A stretch of 64,000 bases of DNA from Aquabacterium sp. CECT 9606 (GCF_918741295.1 NZ_CAKKNB010000001.1:434001-498000); one strand, 5' to 3'. Shown: positions 33,615 to 43,059, numbered from the stretch's first letter. The notes: generated by a model from the sequence alone, not told the origin. A program made the numbers and translations.

Positions 33615-34922
33615 TCATGTGATGGGCAGCAAGAGCGTCATCAGCGCGTGCAGGGCCAGCCCCACCAGGCCGCCGACCACGGTGCCATTGATGCGGATGA
33701 ACTGCAGGTCGTGGCCCACGCTCAGCTCGACCTGCTCGACCAGCTGGCGCTCGTCCCAGCCCTTGACGGTGGTGGCGATGTGGGCGGTCAGGGTGGTGCG
33801 CAAGGTGCCGGCCAGTTTATCGGCGGCCGAGAGCACGTGGGTGTTGATGGCTTCGCGCAAATCGCGGTCCTCGGCCAATTTCTGGCCGATGCGCAGCAGG
33901 CCTCGTTCAAGGTGGCGTGCGATGGCCGAGGTCTCTTGGGACAGGTCCCGCTTGAGCGCCGCGTGGATCTCGGCCCACAGGCCGTTGACGTAGTCTTGCA
34001 CCGCTGGGTGGTCGATGATTTTCATCTTGATGTCGTTGACGCGGTCGACCAGCGCCGGGTCGCTTCGCAGGCGTTCGATGAAGCCTTGCAGCCAGTCTTC
34101 GTACTGAAGGCGAACCGGGTGTCGGGCATCGGACATCACTTCGCGCATCTCGCTGATGATGGCCACGGCGAGCCGGTCGGCCAGGTTGTCACCCAGGTCA
34201 TCGACCGACTTGATGATGTTGACGGCCTTGATGATCTTGGGCCATTCGCTGCGGGCATGCTTGACCATCAGCCCCGAGAGCTTTTGCCGCGTTTCCGGGT
34301 TGTCCAGGTAGTTGCCCAGGTTCAGCAGGGCGGCGTCCAGCAGTTCGTGGTGGCGGCCATCCTTGGTGAGCAGGCCCAGCACATCCCCGCCCAAAGAGGC
34401 CGCATTCCAGCTGCGCACCTTGGCCACCACAAACTGGTGGATCGCGTGTCGCACCGCACTTTCGTCCAGCAGGTCGAGTGCCTCCAGCGCGATGGCGCGG
34501 GCCGATCCGCTGAGCTGGCGGGCATTGTCTGGCTGGCTGATCCACTGTCCCAGGCGAGCGGCGGGGTCGAGCACCGACAGCTTGGAGAGCAGCGTTGCCG
34601 GGTCCAGGAAATGGTCGCGCACGAACGCGGCCAGGCTGTCGGCGATGCGGCCCTTGCTGGTAGGAATGATGGCCGTGTGGGGGATGGGCAAGCCCAGGGG
34701 CCGCCTGAACAGGGCGACCACCGCGAACCAGTCGGCCAGGGCACCCACGGCTGCGGCCTCGCAGAAGGCCTTGCTCCAGGCCCACGGACCCTGCCCGCCC
34801 ATCCATTGGCTGAGCGCCAGGCCGGCGATGGCCAGCAACAGCAAACCCAGCGCCAGGGCCTGCATGCGCCGGAGCGGCCCGGCGCGTGGGTCTTCGGCGG
34901 CGTCCGAGCGGGTGGACGCCAT
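33615..34922 (-). CDS. DUF445 family membrane protein
   Basis: This protein of about 435 residues has a transmembrane segment near residues 20-40 (LALGLLLLAIAGLAL), the DUF445 signature ALADWFAVVALFRRPLGLPIPHTAIIP, a long helical region and a C-terminal hydrophobic segment (GTVVGGLVGLALHALMTLLL). The family (YjiN-like) has no known biochemical role. The ATG at 34922 overlaps the stop of the acetyltransferase gene by one base (TGATG), so they are coupled. Confidence 0.9.
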   Translation of the reverse strand: MASTRSDAAEDPRAGPLRRMQALALGLLLLAIAGLALSQWMGGQGPWAWSKAFCEAAAVGALADWFAVVALFRRPLGLPIPHTAIIPTSKGRIADSLAAFVRDHFLDPATLLSKLSVLDPAARLGQWISQPDNARQLSGSARAIALEALDLLDESAVRHAIHQFVVAKVRSWNAASLGGDVLGLLTKDGRHHELLDAALLNLGNYLDNPETRQKLSGLMVKHARSEWPKIIKAVNIIKSVDDLGDNLADRLAVAIISEMREVMSDARHPVRLQYEDWLQGFIERLRSDPALVDRVNDIKMKIIDHPAVQDYVNGLWAEIHAALKRDLSQETSAIARHLERGLLRIGQKLAEDRDLREAINTHVLSAADKLAGTLRTTLTAHIATTVKGWDERQLVEQVELSVGHDLQFIRINGTVVGGLVGLALHALMTLLLPIT

Positions 34923-35713
34923 CAGCGGCTCCACCGGGCGGTGCGCCCGTATTCGCGGTAGCCCAAGCGCCGGTAGATGGCTTCGCCCATGTGCGAGGCC
35001 TGCAAGGTCACGGCACGCGCGCCGCGATCAAAGGCCAGGTTGGTGGCCATGGCCGTGCAAGCGGCGGCCAGGCCGGCGCCGCGTCCTTGGGGCAGCGTGC
35101 CCACCCAGTACAGCCCACCCATCTCGCCCGTGTGCAGGGCCATGGCGGCGGCGGTGGGCGTGCCATCCTGACCACGCGCGATCACGATGGACACCTGTGG
35201 ATCCATCAGTCCGTCTCGTTTGACGAAGTAAGACGGCGTGAGAAAGCTGGGCAGCCCCAGCGATTCATAGGCTTGCGCACTGACATGGATGAAGGCGGTG
35301 ATGTCGTCTTCTGATCGGGCCAGCGTCAGGCGCCAGGACGCATCAATGGTGGGCATGGACACCGGCTGGTCGACCAGCATGGCGGGCAGGTCGGTCTGGC
35401 GGATGAAGCCTCGCTCGGACAAGACCTGTTCCAGGTCCGCATCGCGGCGGCCAAAGGTGTGCACGGCATAGGGGTTGCTGGAGCCACCAAAGAAAGCGTC
35501 GGCGCGGTCCATCGCTTCGCCGGCGGGCAAGGCTTTGTCCGTGCGCATCATGCAGTTCTGAAAAGGCGCGGGGATGGGCACCGTGCCCTGGTGGCACAGC
35601 AAGCCGCCTTGTTCGACGAGTCGGGCTGCGGGTTGCCAGCGATGGTGGATGCGGGCAACTTCGGCGAGGTTCATGTCGGCCAGGTTTTCCAGGGCAGCAG
35701 CAAGCTTGGGCAT
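34922..35713 (-). CDS. GNAT family N-acetyltransferase
   Basis: The 263-residue protein carries the acetyl-CoA-binding loop LPQGRGAGLAAACTAMA near residue 210 and the C-terminal ASHMGEAIYRRLGYREYG typical of GNAT enzymes. The N-terminal half (about 120 residues) is a divergent GNAT-like or linker domain. It is translationally coupled to the DUF445 gene. The acceptor is unknown. Confidence 0.88.
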   Translation of the reverse strand: MPKLAAALENLADMNLAEVARIHHRWQPAARLVEQGGLLCHQGTVPIPAPFQNCMMRTDKALPAGEAMDRADAFFGGSSNPYAVHTFGRRDADLEQVLSERGFIRQTDLPAMLVDQPVSMPTIDASWRLTLARSEDDITAFIHVSAQAYESLGLPSFLTPSYFVKRDGLMDPQVSIVIARGQDGTPTAAAMALHTGEMGGLYWVGTLPQGRGAGLAAACTAMATNLAFDRGARAVTLQASHMGEAIYRRLGYREYGRTARWSR

Positions 35714-35740
35714 GGGGAACTCTCCTTGATTTCTGTTTGA

Positions 35741-36304
35741 TCAGTTGATGGGGTTGGTGTCCAGCCAGGTTCCGGGCAGCAACCCCTCCAGTGTGTAAGG
35801 GCCGATGGCCGCGCGAATCAAGCGCAGCGTGGGGAAGCCCACGGCGGCCGTCATGCGCCGCACCTGGCGGTTGCGGCCCTCTCGGATCACCAGTTCCAAC
35901 CAGGTTGTGGGGATGGCCTGCCGCACGCGGATGGGCGGGTCTCGCTCCCAGATGGCCAGCGGCTCTTCGAGCAGGCGGGCCCGTGCGGGCAAGGTGATGC
36001 CGTCGTTCAAGGTCACGCCTCGCCGAAGGGCCGCCAGGGCCGCCTCGTCGGGCACGCCTTCAACCTGCACCCAGTAGGTCTTCTCCATCTTGAAGCGAGG
36101 GTCGGCGATGCGCGACTGCAACTGACCGTCATTGGTGAGCAAGAGCAGTCCTTCGCTGTCGGCGTCCAGCCGCCCAGCCACGTACACGCCGGGCACATCG
36201 ATGAAGTCTTTCAGGCCGCGCCAGCGCCCCTCGTCGGTGAACTGGCTGAGGACGCCATAGGGCTTGTTGAAACGGATCAGGCGCGAAGCGGCAGCGGGAT
36301 TCAT
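35741..36304 (-). CDS. rluE: Pseudouridine synthase, RluE-like
   Basis: This 187-residue enzyme of the RsuA/RluB/E/F family lacks the N-terminal S4 domain, as RluE does. The catalytic Asp is in [17 protein letters not shown] near residue 44-60, and the RNA-binding [22 protein letters not shown] block is near 143-164. RluE modifies U2457 of 23S rRNA in E. coli. The assignment to RluE rests on length and motif pattern. It is divergent from the RNase H-like gene. Confidence 0.9.
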   Translation of the reverse strand: MNPAAASRLIRFNKPYGVLSQFTDEGRWRGLKDFIDVPGVYVAGRLDADSEGLLLLTNDGQLQSRIADPRFKMEKTYWVQVEGVPDEAALAALRRGVTLNDGITLPARARLLEEPLAIWERDPPIRVRQAIPTTWLELVIREGRNRQVRRMTAAVGFPTLRLIRAAIGPYTLEGLLPGTWLDTNPIN

Positions 36305-36348
36305 GACGACATCCTAGCGGTCATCCCCTTTTCTGATAGCGTGCCGGC

Positions 36349-36813
36349 ATGACCGACCTTGCTTTGCCCGCGCCTGATCACTGGACCGTGTACTTCGATG
36401 GTAGCGCGGTGCCCAATCCCGGCCGCATGGGCCTGGGCGTGGTGATGACAGACCCTGGTGGCCAGCATCACACCCTTTCGCAAGCGACCCACGCCATTGG
36501 TTGCAACAACGAGGCGGAACTGCGGGCCTTGATGGCGGCGCTGGAGGCGTTGAAGCTGCGCGGGGTGAACAAGCTCTGCGCCTACAGCGACAACAGTGTG
36601 CTGGTGGTGCAACTCACCGATGCCCGCAGCAAGCCCATCACGCGGCTGGCTGCACTGTTTGACGAGGCCCGTGCGCTGTTGTCGTCGTTCGAGCAAGCCC
36701 AACTGCTGTGGGTACCCCGGCACCGCAATTTGGAAGCTGATGCCTTGGCCCGCGCGGCCATGGGGTTGCCAACCAAGCCGCTTGCCAAGCCTTCAAAGCG
36801 CAAGCGCCGTTAG
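36349..36813 (+). CDS. Ribonuclease H-like protein (RNase HI family)
   Basis: The 154-residue protein has the RNase H fold with all four acidic residues: Asp in YFDGSAVPNPG, Glu in NNEAELRAL, Asp in YSDNSVLVVQL and Asp in HRNLEADALARAA. It would cut RNA in RNA/DNA hybrids. It is the short type without the basic protrusion of E. coli RNase HI, closer to the YpdQ/RnhA-like group, and has a basic C-terminal tail. It converges on the histidine kinase gene. Confidence 0.87.
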   Translation: MTDLALPAPDHWTVYFDGSAVPNPGRMGLGVVMTDPGGQHHTLSQATHAIGCNNEAELRALMAALEALKLRGVNKLCAYSDNSVLVVQLTDARSKPITRLAALFDEARALLSSFEQAQLLWVPRHRNLEADALARAAMGLPTKPLAKPSKRKRR

Positions 36814-36827
36814 AAGCGGGCATCTCA

Positions 36828-37964
36828 TCAAGGGTGCCCGGTCCGTGGCAAACGAAGTTCGAAACAGGTGGCTGTGTCGTCGGACGTGACCGCAATGGCG
36901 CCACCGTGCGCAACGGCAATCTGCCGCACCACATACAGGCCCAGCCCGAGGTTGGCACCGGCCACCTGAGACAGCTCATTGCCGCCGTCGCTCGAAGCAC
37001 GCACCAGTGGGTTAAAAATATTGGCCAGCAAATCAGGGGAAATGGGCCTGCCAGAGTTTTTAACGGTGAGCACCACTTCATCGGGATGCTCACCATTCAG
37101 GGCGATCTGGATCGGCGCTCCTGGACGCCCATACTTGAGCGCGTTGAAGACCAGGTTTGACAAGGCCTGGTGCAGGCGGCGCGCGTCCCATGCGCCCTGC
37201 ATGTTGCCCCGTGTCTCCAGCTCCAGCGCACTGGCTTTGTTGATCGCGTTGATTTCGTCCAAGGTGTCCTGGATAAACTGATCAAGGCGGAGCGGCGCAC
37301 GCTCGATGGGAAGCTCGCCGCCCAGGCGGTGCCGTGCGTACTCCCCAAGGTCATCCAACAAGGCCTTCATCTGCGCGACGCTGCGCAGAATCATCGCTGC
37401 TGAGCGTGCATCGTCCGGATGGGTGCGTTGCACCACTTTCGCGCAGTTTCCTATGGTGCTGAGAGGCCCGCGCAGATCGTGCCCGAGCACGCCCAAAAAG
37501 AGGTCCCGCGTTTTGGTCACTTCTGCCACGAAAGCCGTCAAGGACTCGGCCACAGCTTGATCCACCGCCTCATTGAAACGGATCACATCGGCCAGGTCAT
37601 CGATTTGCACATCGTTGGACGCTGCGCCCCAAAGACGCAGGACGGTCGCGCGGAGCGCCCGGTACTCGGAGACCAGTTCCTCAACATCGAAACCCTGGCG
37701 CTCACGCTGGCGAGCATGGCTGCGTGAGGGAACACTGCTGGAAGTGGACGCGTTGGGACTGTTGCCCTCGGATTTCGCTTGGCGTTCATCTTCACCTTCC
37801 GGCCGACGCATGTCCGTGACAATTTTTTGAAGGATCAGTTTTCCATGATCCAGCAGGGCAGTTTCATCCATGTCAGCCGCTGCAGGCACCTGATTGCGGG
37901 CAAAGGCCACCCAGTCCACCAGGATCAGATCCAAGTTGCTGGTGATGAATTCTGATAGGCGCAT
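36828..37964 (-). CDS. Sensor histidine kinase with RsbRD N-terminal domain
   Basis: This kinase of about 378 residues has an N-terminal RsbRD_N-like globin-related domain (residues about 3-140; FITSNLDLILVDWVAFARNQVP), a HisKA domain with the phospho-His in GVLGHDLRGPL near 177 and an HATPase domain (NALKYG, NSGRPI, GLGLYVVRQI). There is no membrane segment, so it senses a cytoplasmic signal. The ATG at 37964 begins at the domain edge. No response regulator is adjacent in the same transcript. Confidence 0.9.
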   Translation of the reverse strand: MRLSEFITSNLDLILVDWVAFARNQVPAAADMDETALLDHGKLILQKIVTDMRRPEGEDERQAKSEGNSPNASTSSSVPSRSHARQRERQGFDVEELVSEYRALRATVLRLWGAASNDVQIDDLADVIRFNEAVDQAVAESLTAFVAEVTKTRDLFLGVLGHDLRGPLSTIGNCAKVVQRTHPDDARSAAMILRSVAQMKALLDDLGEYARHRLGGELPIERAPLRLDQFIQDTLDEINAINKASALELETRGNMQGAWDARRLHQALSNLVFNALKYGRPGAPIQIALNGEHPDEVVLTVKNSGRPISPDLLANIFNPLVRASSDGGNELSQVAGANLGLGLYVVRQIAVAHGGAIAVTSDDTATCFELRLPRTGHP

Positions 37965-38309
37965 GGGACATTCTGACGCCAAAAGTGGGTCGGCGCTTTT
38001 CCCCATGGCCGCTTAGCGGGCTTGCCTTCCGCAAAAACCCGCGGTCAGCTATTTTTCCTGGCAGACCGTCGAGCTGCCAGTGGCCTCGGGCGCTTCGTGC
38101 GGCAATGGCACCCCTTACCGCACGCATGGCTGGAACATCGTGTTCGTGCCTTACTGCACGGGCGATGTCCACACCGGCAATGCCACGGCCGTGTATTCCG
38201 ATGCTGACCCAAGCAAGCCCCTGGCCTATGTGCACCGTGGCTCGATCAACAGCGAGGGCGTGGCCGCTTCAACCCCATTCTGGCCTCGCTGGGTTATTGA
38301 CGCGTCAGG
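37965..38309. other. Gap between kinase and prohibitin-like gene
   Basis: This 345-base stretch holds no intact gene. It contains the remnant of a pectinacetylesterase-like gene (see 38017-38275) and presumably the promoter of the histidine kinase at its left side. Confidence 0.6.
38017..38275 (+). pseudogene. Remnant of a pectinacetylesterase-family gene
   Basis: An open stretch of about 86 codons reads SYFSWQTVELPVASG, then GWNIVFVPYCTGDVHTGN and YVHRGSINSE. The WN-V-PYCTGD-H-GN pattern with a following H-G is the N-terminal hallmark of the pectinacetylesterase/NOTUM-like alpha/beta hydrolases. The frame begins after a TAG at 38014, has no start with a ribosome site, and the parts with the catalytic Ser and His are missing. 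It looks like a broken gene kept only as a fragment. The family call rests on this one block. Confidence 0.45.
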
Positions 38310-39110
38310 TCACTTCGCGTTGACGATGCCCTTGAAGTCGTAGGGCACCACAATGGTCTGAACCTTGCCGGAGGCCACGCCTTCGGCGATTTTCAGGTTG
38401 GCCATCGCGTTCATGTAGCCGATCGCGCCAGCGTTGGCGTTCAGGGCCGCAATGCGCTCGGCTTCTTTCTTGGCCGTCTGCACTTCCACTTCCTTGGTCT
38501 TGAGCTCGTTCTGCGCGCGGACCAATTCATTGGCGCTGTTGACGATGACATCGGCCGGCAGGATGGCGCGCACCTGCACTTGCGAGACCGTGATCTTGTC
38601 GGCCAGCTTCTCTTCGGCCAATGTCTTGATGATGTTCTCGCGGATCTGCTGCTCGATCAGCGGCCGGTTGTCCGACATCTTCAGCGACTCGTAGCCGCGC
38701 GCCACCTTGTAGGCCGCGTTGCGGGCGGTCAGTGCGACATAGTTCTGCATCAGCAGGATGTCGTCGCCATGTTCCGACAGGCCGTGGAAGGTGCGGTTCT
38801 TGGTGGTCCACAGCTCGGAAACCGCCGAGGGGTTGACGTTGTAGACCACGGTCATGTCGAAGTCCTTGACGGTGGAGTTGTCGGACGCCAGCGGCGTCAG
38901 ATTGTCCACGCCCACGGCCACGTCCTGGATCTTGAAGGTGAGGATGCTGCCGATCAAGGTCTGGTTGAACGAGCCCGGCAGGCGTTCGACCGGGTCGGTG
39001 GTCTTGTCGAAGTTGATGCGCAAGCCGACCTCGCCGGTTTCGATGCGGGTGCAGCCGCTCAACAAGGCGATGGCTGAGACGATGGCGAGCGTGCCGAAGC
39101 GATGATTCAT
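38310..39110 (-). CDS. Prohibitin/SPFH domain lipoprotein
   Basis: The 266-residue protein has a lipobox signal (LLSGC, Cys at residue 19) followed by an SPFH/prohibitin domain: TGEVGLRINF at its start, DMTVVYNVNPSAV, then a helical region rich in Ala/Glu (NELKTKEVEVQTAKKEAERIAALNA) that would form a coiled coil. GGGAGG ahead supports the ATG at 39110. Members form large membrane-bound rings. A lipid anchor in place of an N-terminal helix means it would sit on a periplasmic face. Confidence 0.85.
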   Translation of the reverse strand: MNHRFGTLAIVSAIALLSGCTRIETGEVGLRINFDKTTDPVERLPGSFNQTLIGSILTFKIQDVAVGVDNLTPLASDNSTVKDFDMTVVYNVNPSAVSELWTTKNRTFHGLSEHGDDILLMQNYVALTARNAAYKVARGYESLKMSDNRPLIEQQIRENIIKTLAEEKLADKITVSQVQVRAILPADVIVNSANELVRAQNELKTKEVEVQTAKKEAERIAALNANAGAIGYMNAMANLKIAEGVASGKVQTIVVPYDFKGIVNAK

Positions 39111-39219
39111 GGGGCCTCCCTGGGCTGGGTCTACTCGAATGAGGGGTGCGGATGAGCAATGGATTCGCCGCGCATCATGCCAGCGAACCGTACACTCGCC
39201 CCATGGAAATTGGGACATC

Positions 39220-39903
39220 ATGAGCACGCAGACCCCCACCGTCCGAGGCGACGCCTACCTCATCGTCGATGACCACGCCCTGATCCGCGAGGGCATCGTG
39301 CGGGTGTTCAATGACACGCGCCCCAAAGCCCGCCTGTTCGAGGCCTGCAATCTGCAGCAGGCGATCCAGGCCTTGCAAGGCGAGCATGGGCCTTCCATCG
39401 ACACAGTGCTGCTGGATCTGCACCTGCCCGACAGCCGTGGCCTGGAGACGCTGCAAAGGGTCAAAGCCGTGGCGCCCAATGTGGTGGTGGGCGTGGTCTC
39501 CGGCACTGATGACGACAACCTGGCCATGCAATGCCTGCAGCACGGCGCCGCCGCTTTCGTGCCCAAACACGGTGACCTCGACCAGTTCGTGCAGGGCATC
39601 TCGGCCATGGCCAGTGGAGGCATCTATTTCCCGCGTGAGTTGCTTTGGCAGGTCACGGGCCGCTTGTCGGTGGTTGACCAGCCGGCCGTGGCCACGGCCA
39701 CCTCGGTGCGCTTGACGCCGCGCCAAAGCGAAGTGCTGCGCCTGTTGCTCAAGGGCTTTTCCAACCAGGTCATTTCCCACGAACTGGGCATCAGCTCGGA
39801 GACGGTCAAGCTGCATGTCAGCGCCTTGTTGCGGGCCCACAAGGTCAGAAGCCGGGTGCATTTGATCCTGGCCTGCGCGAACCCAAGTCCTCATGCCGCT
39901 TAA
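39220..39903 (+). CDS. LuxR/NarL family response regulator
   Basis: The 227-residue protein has a receiver domain (VDDH acidic pair near residue 18, phospho-Asp in LLDLHLP near 67, Lys in VPKHG near 118) and a C-terminal LuxR HTH (LTPRQSEVLRLLLKGFSNQVISHELGISSETVKLH). The ATG at 39220 is 11 bases ahead of the receiver fold. It overlaps the hybrid kinase gene by 11 bases, so the pair form one two-component system. Confidence 0.93.
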   Translation: MSTQTPTVRGDAYLIVDDHALIREGIVRVFNDTRPKARLFEACNLQQAIQALQGEHGPSIDTVLLDLHLPDSRGLETLQRVKAVAPNVVVGVVSGTDDDNLAMQCLQHGAAAFVPKHGDLDQFVQGISAMASGGIYFPRELLWQVTGRLSVVDQPAVATATSVRLTPRQSEVLRLLLKGFSNQVISHELGISSETVKLHVSALLRAHKVRSRVHLILACANPSPHAA

Positions 39904-41716
39904 GCCTTTGCGCCAGGACGGCAGGCTGCTGTGCCTGTCGCTGCGGGGCTTGCCCGAGCAAGAGGCCGCGATCTGGATCGACATCGTGGGCAACGGCTGG
40001 CGCAACCACCCCAAGGCCCTGCCCATGCAGATCGTGGGCCTGCTGCTGATGGGCCTGTTGATCAGCAAGTCGAACCTGCTCACAGCGCAGTGGCTCTTGC
40101 CATGGGCTTGCATGATCCTGGTGTGCGCGGCGGTGACTCTGCTGGCCTTTCGTTTCAGGCGGGTTCAACTGCATGCCGACAACTATCAACGCTGGCGCAG
40201 CTTGCTGCTGGGCTGGCGCGCAGTGCATGGGGTGTCCGGCGGCGTGCTGTGCGCACTGCTGTACGGCGGCTTGACGCCCGAGTGGCAACTGCCCTTGCTG
40301 ATCACCGTGGTGGTGTTCACGTATGGTCTGACGTTCTATGCGATTGAAGACTTCGGCTTGGCCATGGTGGGCACCGCGCCTGTCGTGCTTTGTTTGCTGG
40401 TGGCCTTGATGTGGCACGGCAGCGCGGCCGATCACTACATCGCGGTCCTGCTGGTGGCCGCTTGCATCAACGGCTGGTTGGCGGGCCGTGCCATTTCGCG
40501 CCGTTTGTTCGAGGCCGCGCGAACGCGCCAGCGCAACGCCGTGTTGGTCGAGGATTTGGCCAGAGAAGTGGACGAGGTGACACGCGCCAAGGCCCAGGCC
40601 GACCAGGCCAACCGCGAAAAGAGCGAGTTCTTTGCCGCCGCCAGCCACGACCTGCGCCAACCTTTGTACAGCCTGCAATTGCTGAGCGATCATCTGCGCA
40701 AGCAGCTCACCTCGATCTACCAGATCGAGGTGGCCGACAAGCTCGGTGGTGCGTTGACTTCCATGCGGAACTTGTTCGAGCGCATGTTCGACGTGGCCCG
40801 CATCGAAGCGCAGAAAGTTGCCTGCCAGCCGCAGCACGTGTCGGTGCGCGACCTGTTCAACTCGCTGGACCAGGAGTTCGCCCTGGCCTGCAGCGAAAAG
40901 GGCTTGCGCTGGTCAGTGCGCCCCACCGACGACTGGCTCTGGACCGACGCTGTGCTGGCCCAACGCATGTTGCGCAATCTGCTGGAGAACGCGGTGCGCT
41001 ACACCCAGCATGGCGAGGTGCGCTTGCGGGCCCGCCGCCGCGGGGGCCTGGTCCATTGCCAGGTGTGGGACACAGGCATGGGCATCTCGCGGGCCGATCA
41101 GTCCAAGGTGTTCAACGATTACTTCCAGGTGCAGAACACCGCGCGGCGTGCCCAGGATGGCCTGGGCCTGGGTCTGGGCGTGGTGCGCAGGCTCGTGACC
41201 TTGACAGGCACCCGCGTCGCGCTGCACTCCAGGCTGGGCCAAGGCTCCTGCTTTGACATCGCGTTCGAGCCAGGGCAAACCCAGCCATCCTTGCCCCTGG
41301 GCGCCGCCTTGCCCCGCGATGTCGCCATGACGTTGGGTGCGCATGACTGCGTGCTCGTCATCGAAGACCAGGCCACTGTGCTGGATGCCGTGGTGACGGT
41401 GCTCCAGCACAGCGGCTACCGCACCCTCGGTGGCGAGAGCGCGATGGCGCTGGTGCGACAAGCCGCCGAGCAGGAGCTTTGGCCCTGTGCCGTCATCTGC
41501 GACTACCGCCTGAGCCATTCGTACAACGGTTTCGATGCCATCGCCGAGTTGCGCCATGAACTGGGCGACGAGTTGCCCGCCATCCTGGTGACCGGCGACC
41601 TCGATCCGCAGATCCAGGCCCGAGCCGCCGAACAGGGCATCCGCGCGCTGCACAAGCCACTGGACCAGGCGCAATTGCTGCAGGCGCTGCACCTGGCCAC
41701 TACCCGCTCGGGTTAG
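39893..41716 (+). CDS. Hybrid sensor histidine kinase with C-terminal receiver
   Basis: The 607-residue membrane kinase has about six N-terminal transmembrane segments (residues about 45-195), a short coiled coil, HisKA with the phospho-His in AAASHDLRQPLYSLQLL near 250, HATPase (NLLENAVRYT, DTGMGI, GLGLGVVRRL) and a receiver (VIEDQ near 484, phospho-Asp in VICDYRLSHSYNG near 535). The 7TM-like sensor has no recognised ligand motif. It overlaps the regulator gene at 39220. A strong hairpin follows at its end. Confidence 0.93.
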   Translation: MPLKPLRQDGRLLCLSLRGLPEQEAAIWIDIVGNGWRNHPKALPMQIVGLLLMGLLISKSNLLTAQWLLPWACMILVCAAVTLLAFRFRRVQLHADNYQRWRSLLLGWRAVHGVSGGVLCALLYGGLTPEWQLPLLITVVVFTYGLTFYAIEDFGLAMVGTAPVVLCLLVALMWHGSAADHYIAVLLVAACINGWLAGRAISRRLFEAARTRQRNAVLVEDLAREVDEVTRAKAQADQANREKSEFFAAASHDLRQPLYSLQLLSDHLRKQLTSIYQIEVADKLGGALTSMRNLFERMFDVARIEAQKVACQPQHVSVRDLFNSLDQEFALACSEKGLRWSVRPTDDWLWTDAVLAQRMLRNLLENAVRYTQHGEVRLRARRRGGLVHCQVWDTGMGISRADQSKVFNDYFQVQNTARRAQDGLGLGLGVVRRLVTLTGTRVALHSRLGQGSCFDIAFEPGQTQPSLPLGAALPRDVAMTLGAHDCVLVIEDQATVLDAVVTVLQHSGYRTLGGESAMALVRQAAEQELWPCAVICDYRLSHSYNGFDAIAELRHELGDELPAILVTGDLDPQIQARAAEQGIRALHKPLDQAQLLQALHLATTRSG

Positions 41717-41735
41717 TGCGCCTAACCCGAGCGGG
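41703..41735 (+). terminator. Perfect 14-bp hairpin at end of hybrid kinase gene
   Basis: CCCGCTCGGGTTAG and CTAACCCGAGCGGG pair perfectly around a five-base loop. The TAG stop codon of the kinase forms the end of the left arm. There is no T-run after it, so it is either a non-canonical terminator or an mRNA 3'-end stabiliser. Confidence 0.55.
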
Positions 41736-41816
41736 CAGCCTTGAACGCGGGGTGGTTGATTTGGGGGCGGCCCAGAACAATGCCGTCACCAACCCCATTC
41801 AACCAAGGACGACCCC

Positions 41817-43046
41817 ATGAACACATCAACGCTGCGCCCAGTGCTGGGCGCACTGGCCCTGCTGGCCGCCGGCCAGGCCATGGCCCTGGGCGTGAACACC
41901 ACGACCCAGATGAAGTGCTTCTACAAGGCCAATCCCACCACCACCGATCCCGAGTCCAACTACGTGTGGGCCCGCAATGGGTCGATCCTGTCGGTCTACA
42001 AGATCAGCGGCAACTGGTTCAAGGATGGGGTGACGAGCATCAAGAACATGTTCTACACAAGCACCTCGCAAGCCACGCTGAAGTCGGTGTGCCAGAACAC
42101 CTTCACGCTGATGGGCGTGAGCCAGCCCTTGCTGATGATTGCCGCGGCCGACACACCCTTGGGCCTGAACTACACCATCTGGACACATGACCCAGTCACG
42201 CAGCCGGCCAAGATCAGCAAGGTGGTGGTGTTTGGCGACAGCGTCTCGGACAACCAGAACGTCTACAACGCCACCCACTGGGAAGTGCCCAGCCCGCACA
42301 GCTATGTGTCTGGCCGCTTCACCAATGGCAAGGTCTGGAACGAGTACCTCACCGACAACCTGGGCGTGCCCAACTACAACTGGGCCGTGGGTGGCGCAGC
42401 CGCTGATGACTACTACGTGATCCCCGGTGTGGTCTCACAAGTTCAGTCTTACCGCGATTACATGGTGGAGGCGCGTAATTACATGCCAGCGAACACGCTG
42501 TTCACCATGCTGATTGGCGCCAATGACCTGATCAACTACGGCCGCACGGTCGAGTCGATCGTGGCGAATGAGCAATCGGCCTTGCAAAGCCTGATCAGTT
42601 CTGGCGCCAAGCACATCCTGGTGCTGAACGTGCCGGACCTGTCCAAATCACCCAAGATGTCGGCCGCCATGGGCTTCAAGACGCAGGCTGAGCGCGATGC
42701 GTTGTTCTCCAACGTGAACCAGCTCAACACCGATGTGGCCGCTTTGGTGGCCACGCTGAAGGCGCAGAACCCGACGGTGAACATCCGCTTGTTCGACATT
42801 CGCATCTTGGTCGATGACATGCTCAACAACCCGGCGGCTTATGGCGTGACCAACACCACGCAGTCGTGTCTGGACATCAATGACGACAACTCGATGAACT
42901 ACGCGCAGACGCAAGGCATTCGCCCAGGCTGCACCAATGCCGACACCTACCTGTTCTGGGACTTGTTGCACCCCACGACCAAGGCAGCCCAGACCATCGC
43001 CAACCAGGTCATTCCTTTCGTGAGGGCCAACTACCCGGTGCAGTGA
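41817..43046 (+). CDS. GDSL/SGNH lipase, GCAT/thermolabile-haemolysin-like
   Basis: The 409-residue exported hydrolase has a signal peptide ending at AMA (about residue 23) and an extra N-terminal domain of about 110 residues. The SGNH blocks follow: FGDSVSDN near residue 139 (catalytic Ser), NWAVGGAAA near 190, IGANDLIN near 233, and DLLHPTTKA near 382 (catalytic Asp and His). The order and the N-terminal domain match the Aeromonas GCAT/Vibrio thermolabile haemolysin/Legionella PlaA group of phospholipases A. It is a single gene after the hairpin at 41703. Confidence 0.9.
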   Translation: MNTSTLRPVLGALALLAAGQAMALGVNTTTQMKCFYKANPTTTDPESNYVWARNGSILSVYKISGNWFKDGVTSIKNMFYTSTSQATLKSVCQNTFTLMGVSQPLLMIAAADTPLGLNYTIWTHDPVTQPAKISKVVVFGDSVSDNQNVYNATHWEVPSPHSYVSGRFTNGKVWNEYLTDNLGVPNYNWAVGGAAADDYYVIPGVVSQVQSYRDYMVEARNYMPANTLFTMLIGANDLINYGRTVESIVANEQSALQSLISSGAKHILVLNVPDLSKSPKMSAAMGFKTQAERDALFSNVNQLNTDVAALVATLKAQNPTVNIRLFDIRILVDDMLNNPAAYGVTNTTQSCLDINDDNSMNYAQTQGIRPGCTNADTYLFWDLLHPTTKAAQTIANQVIPFVRANYPVQ

Positions 43047-43059
43047 GGCACCGGGGGGT

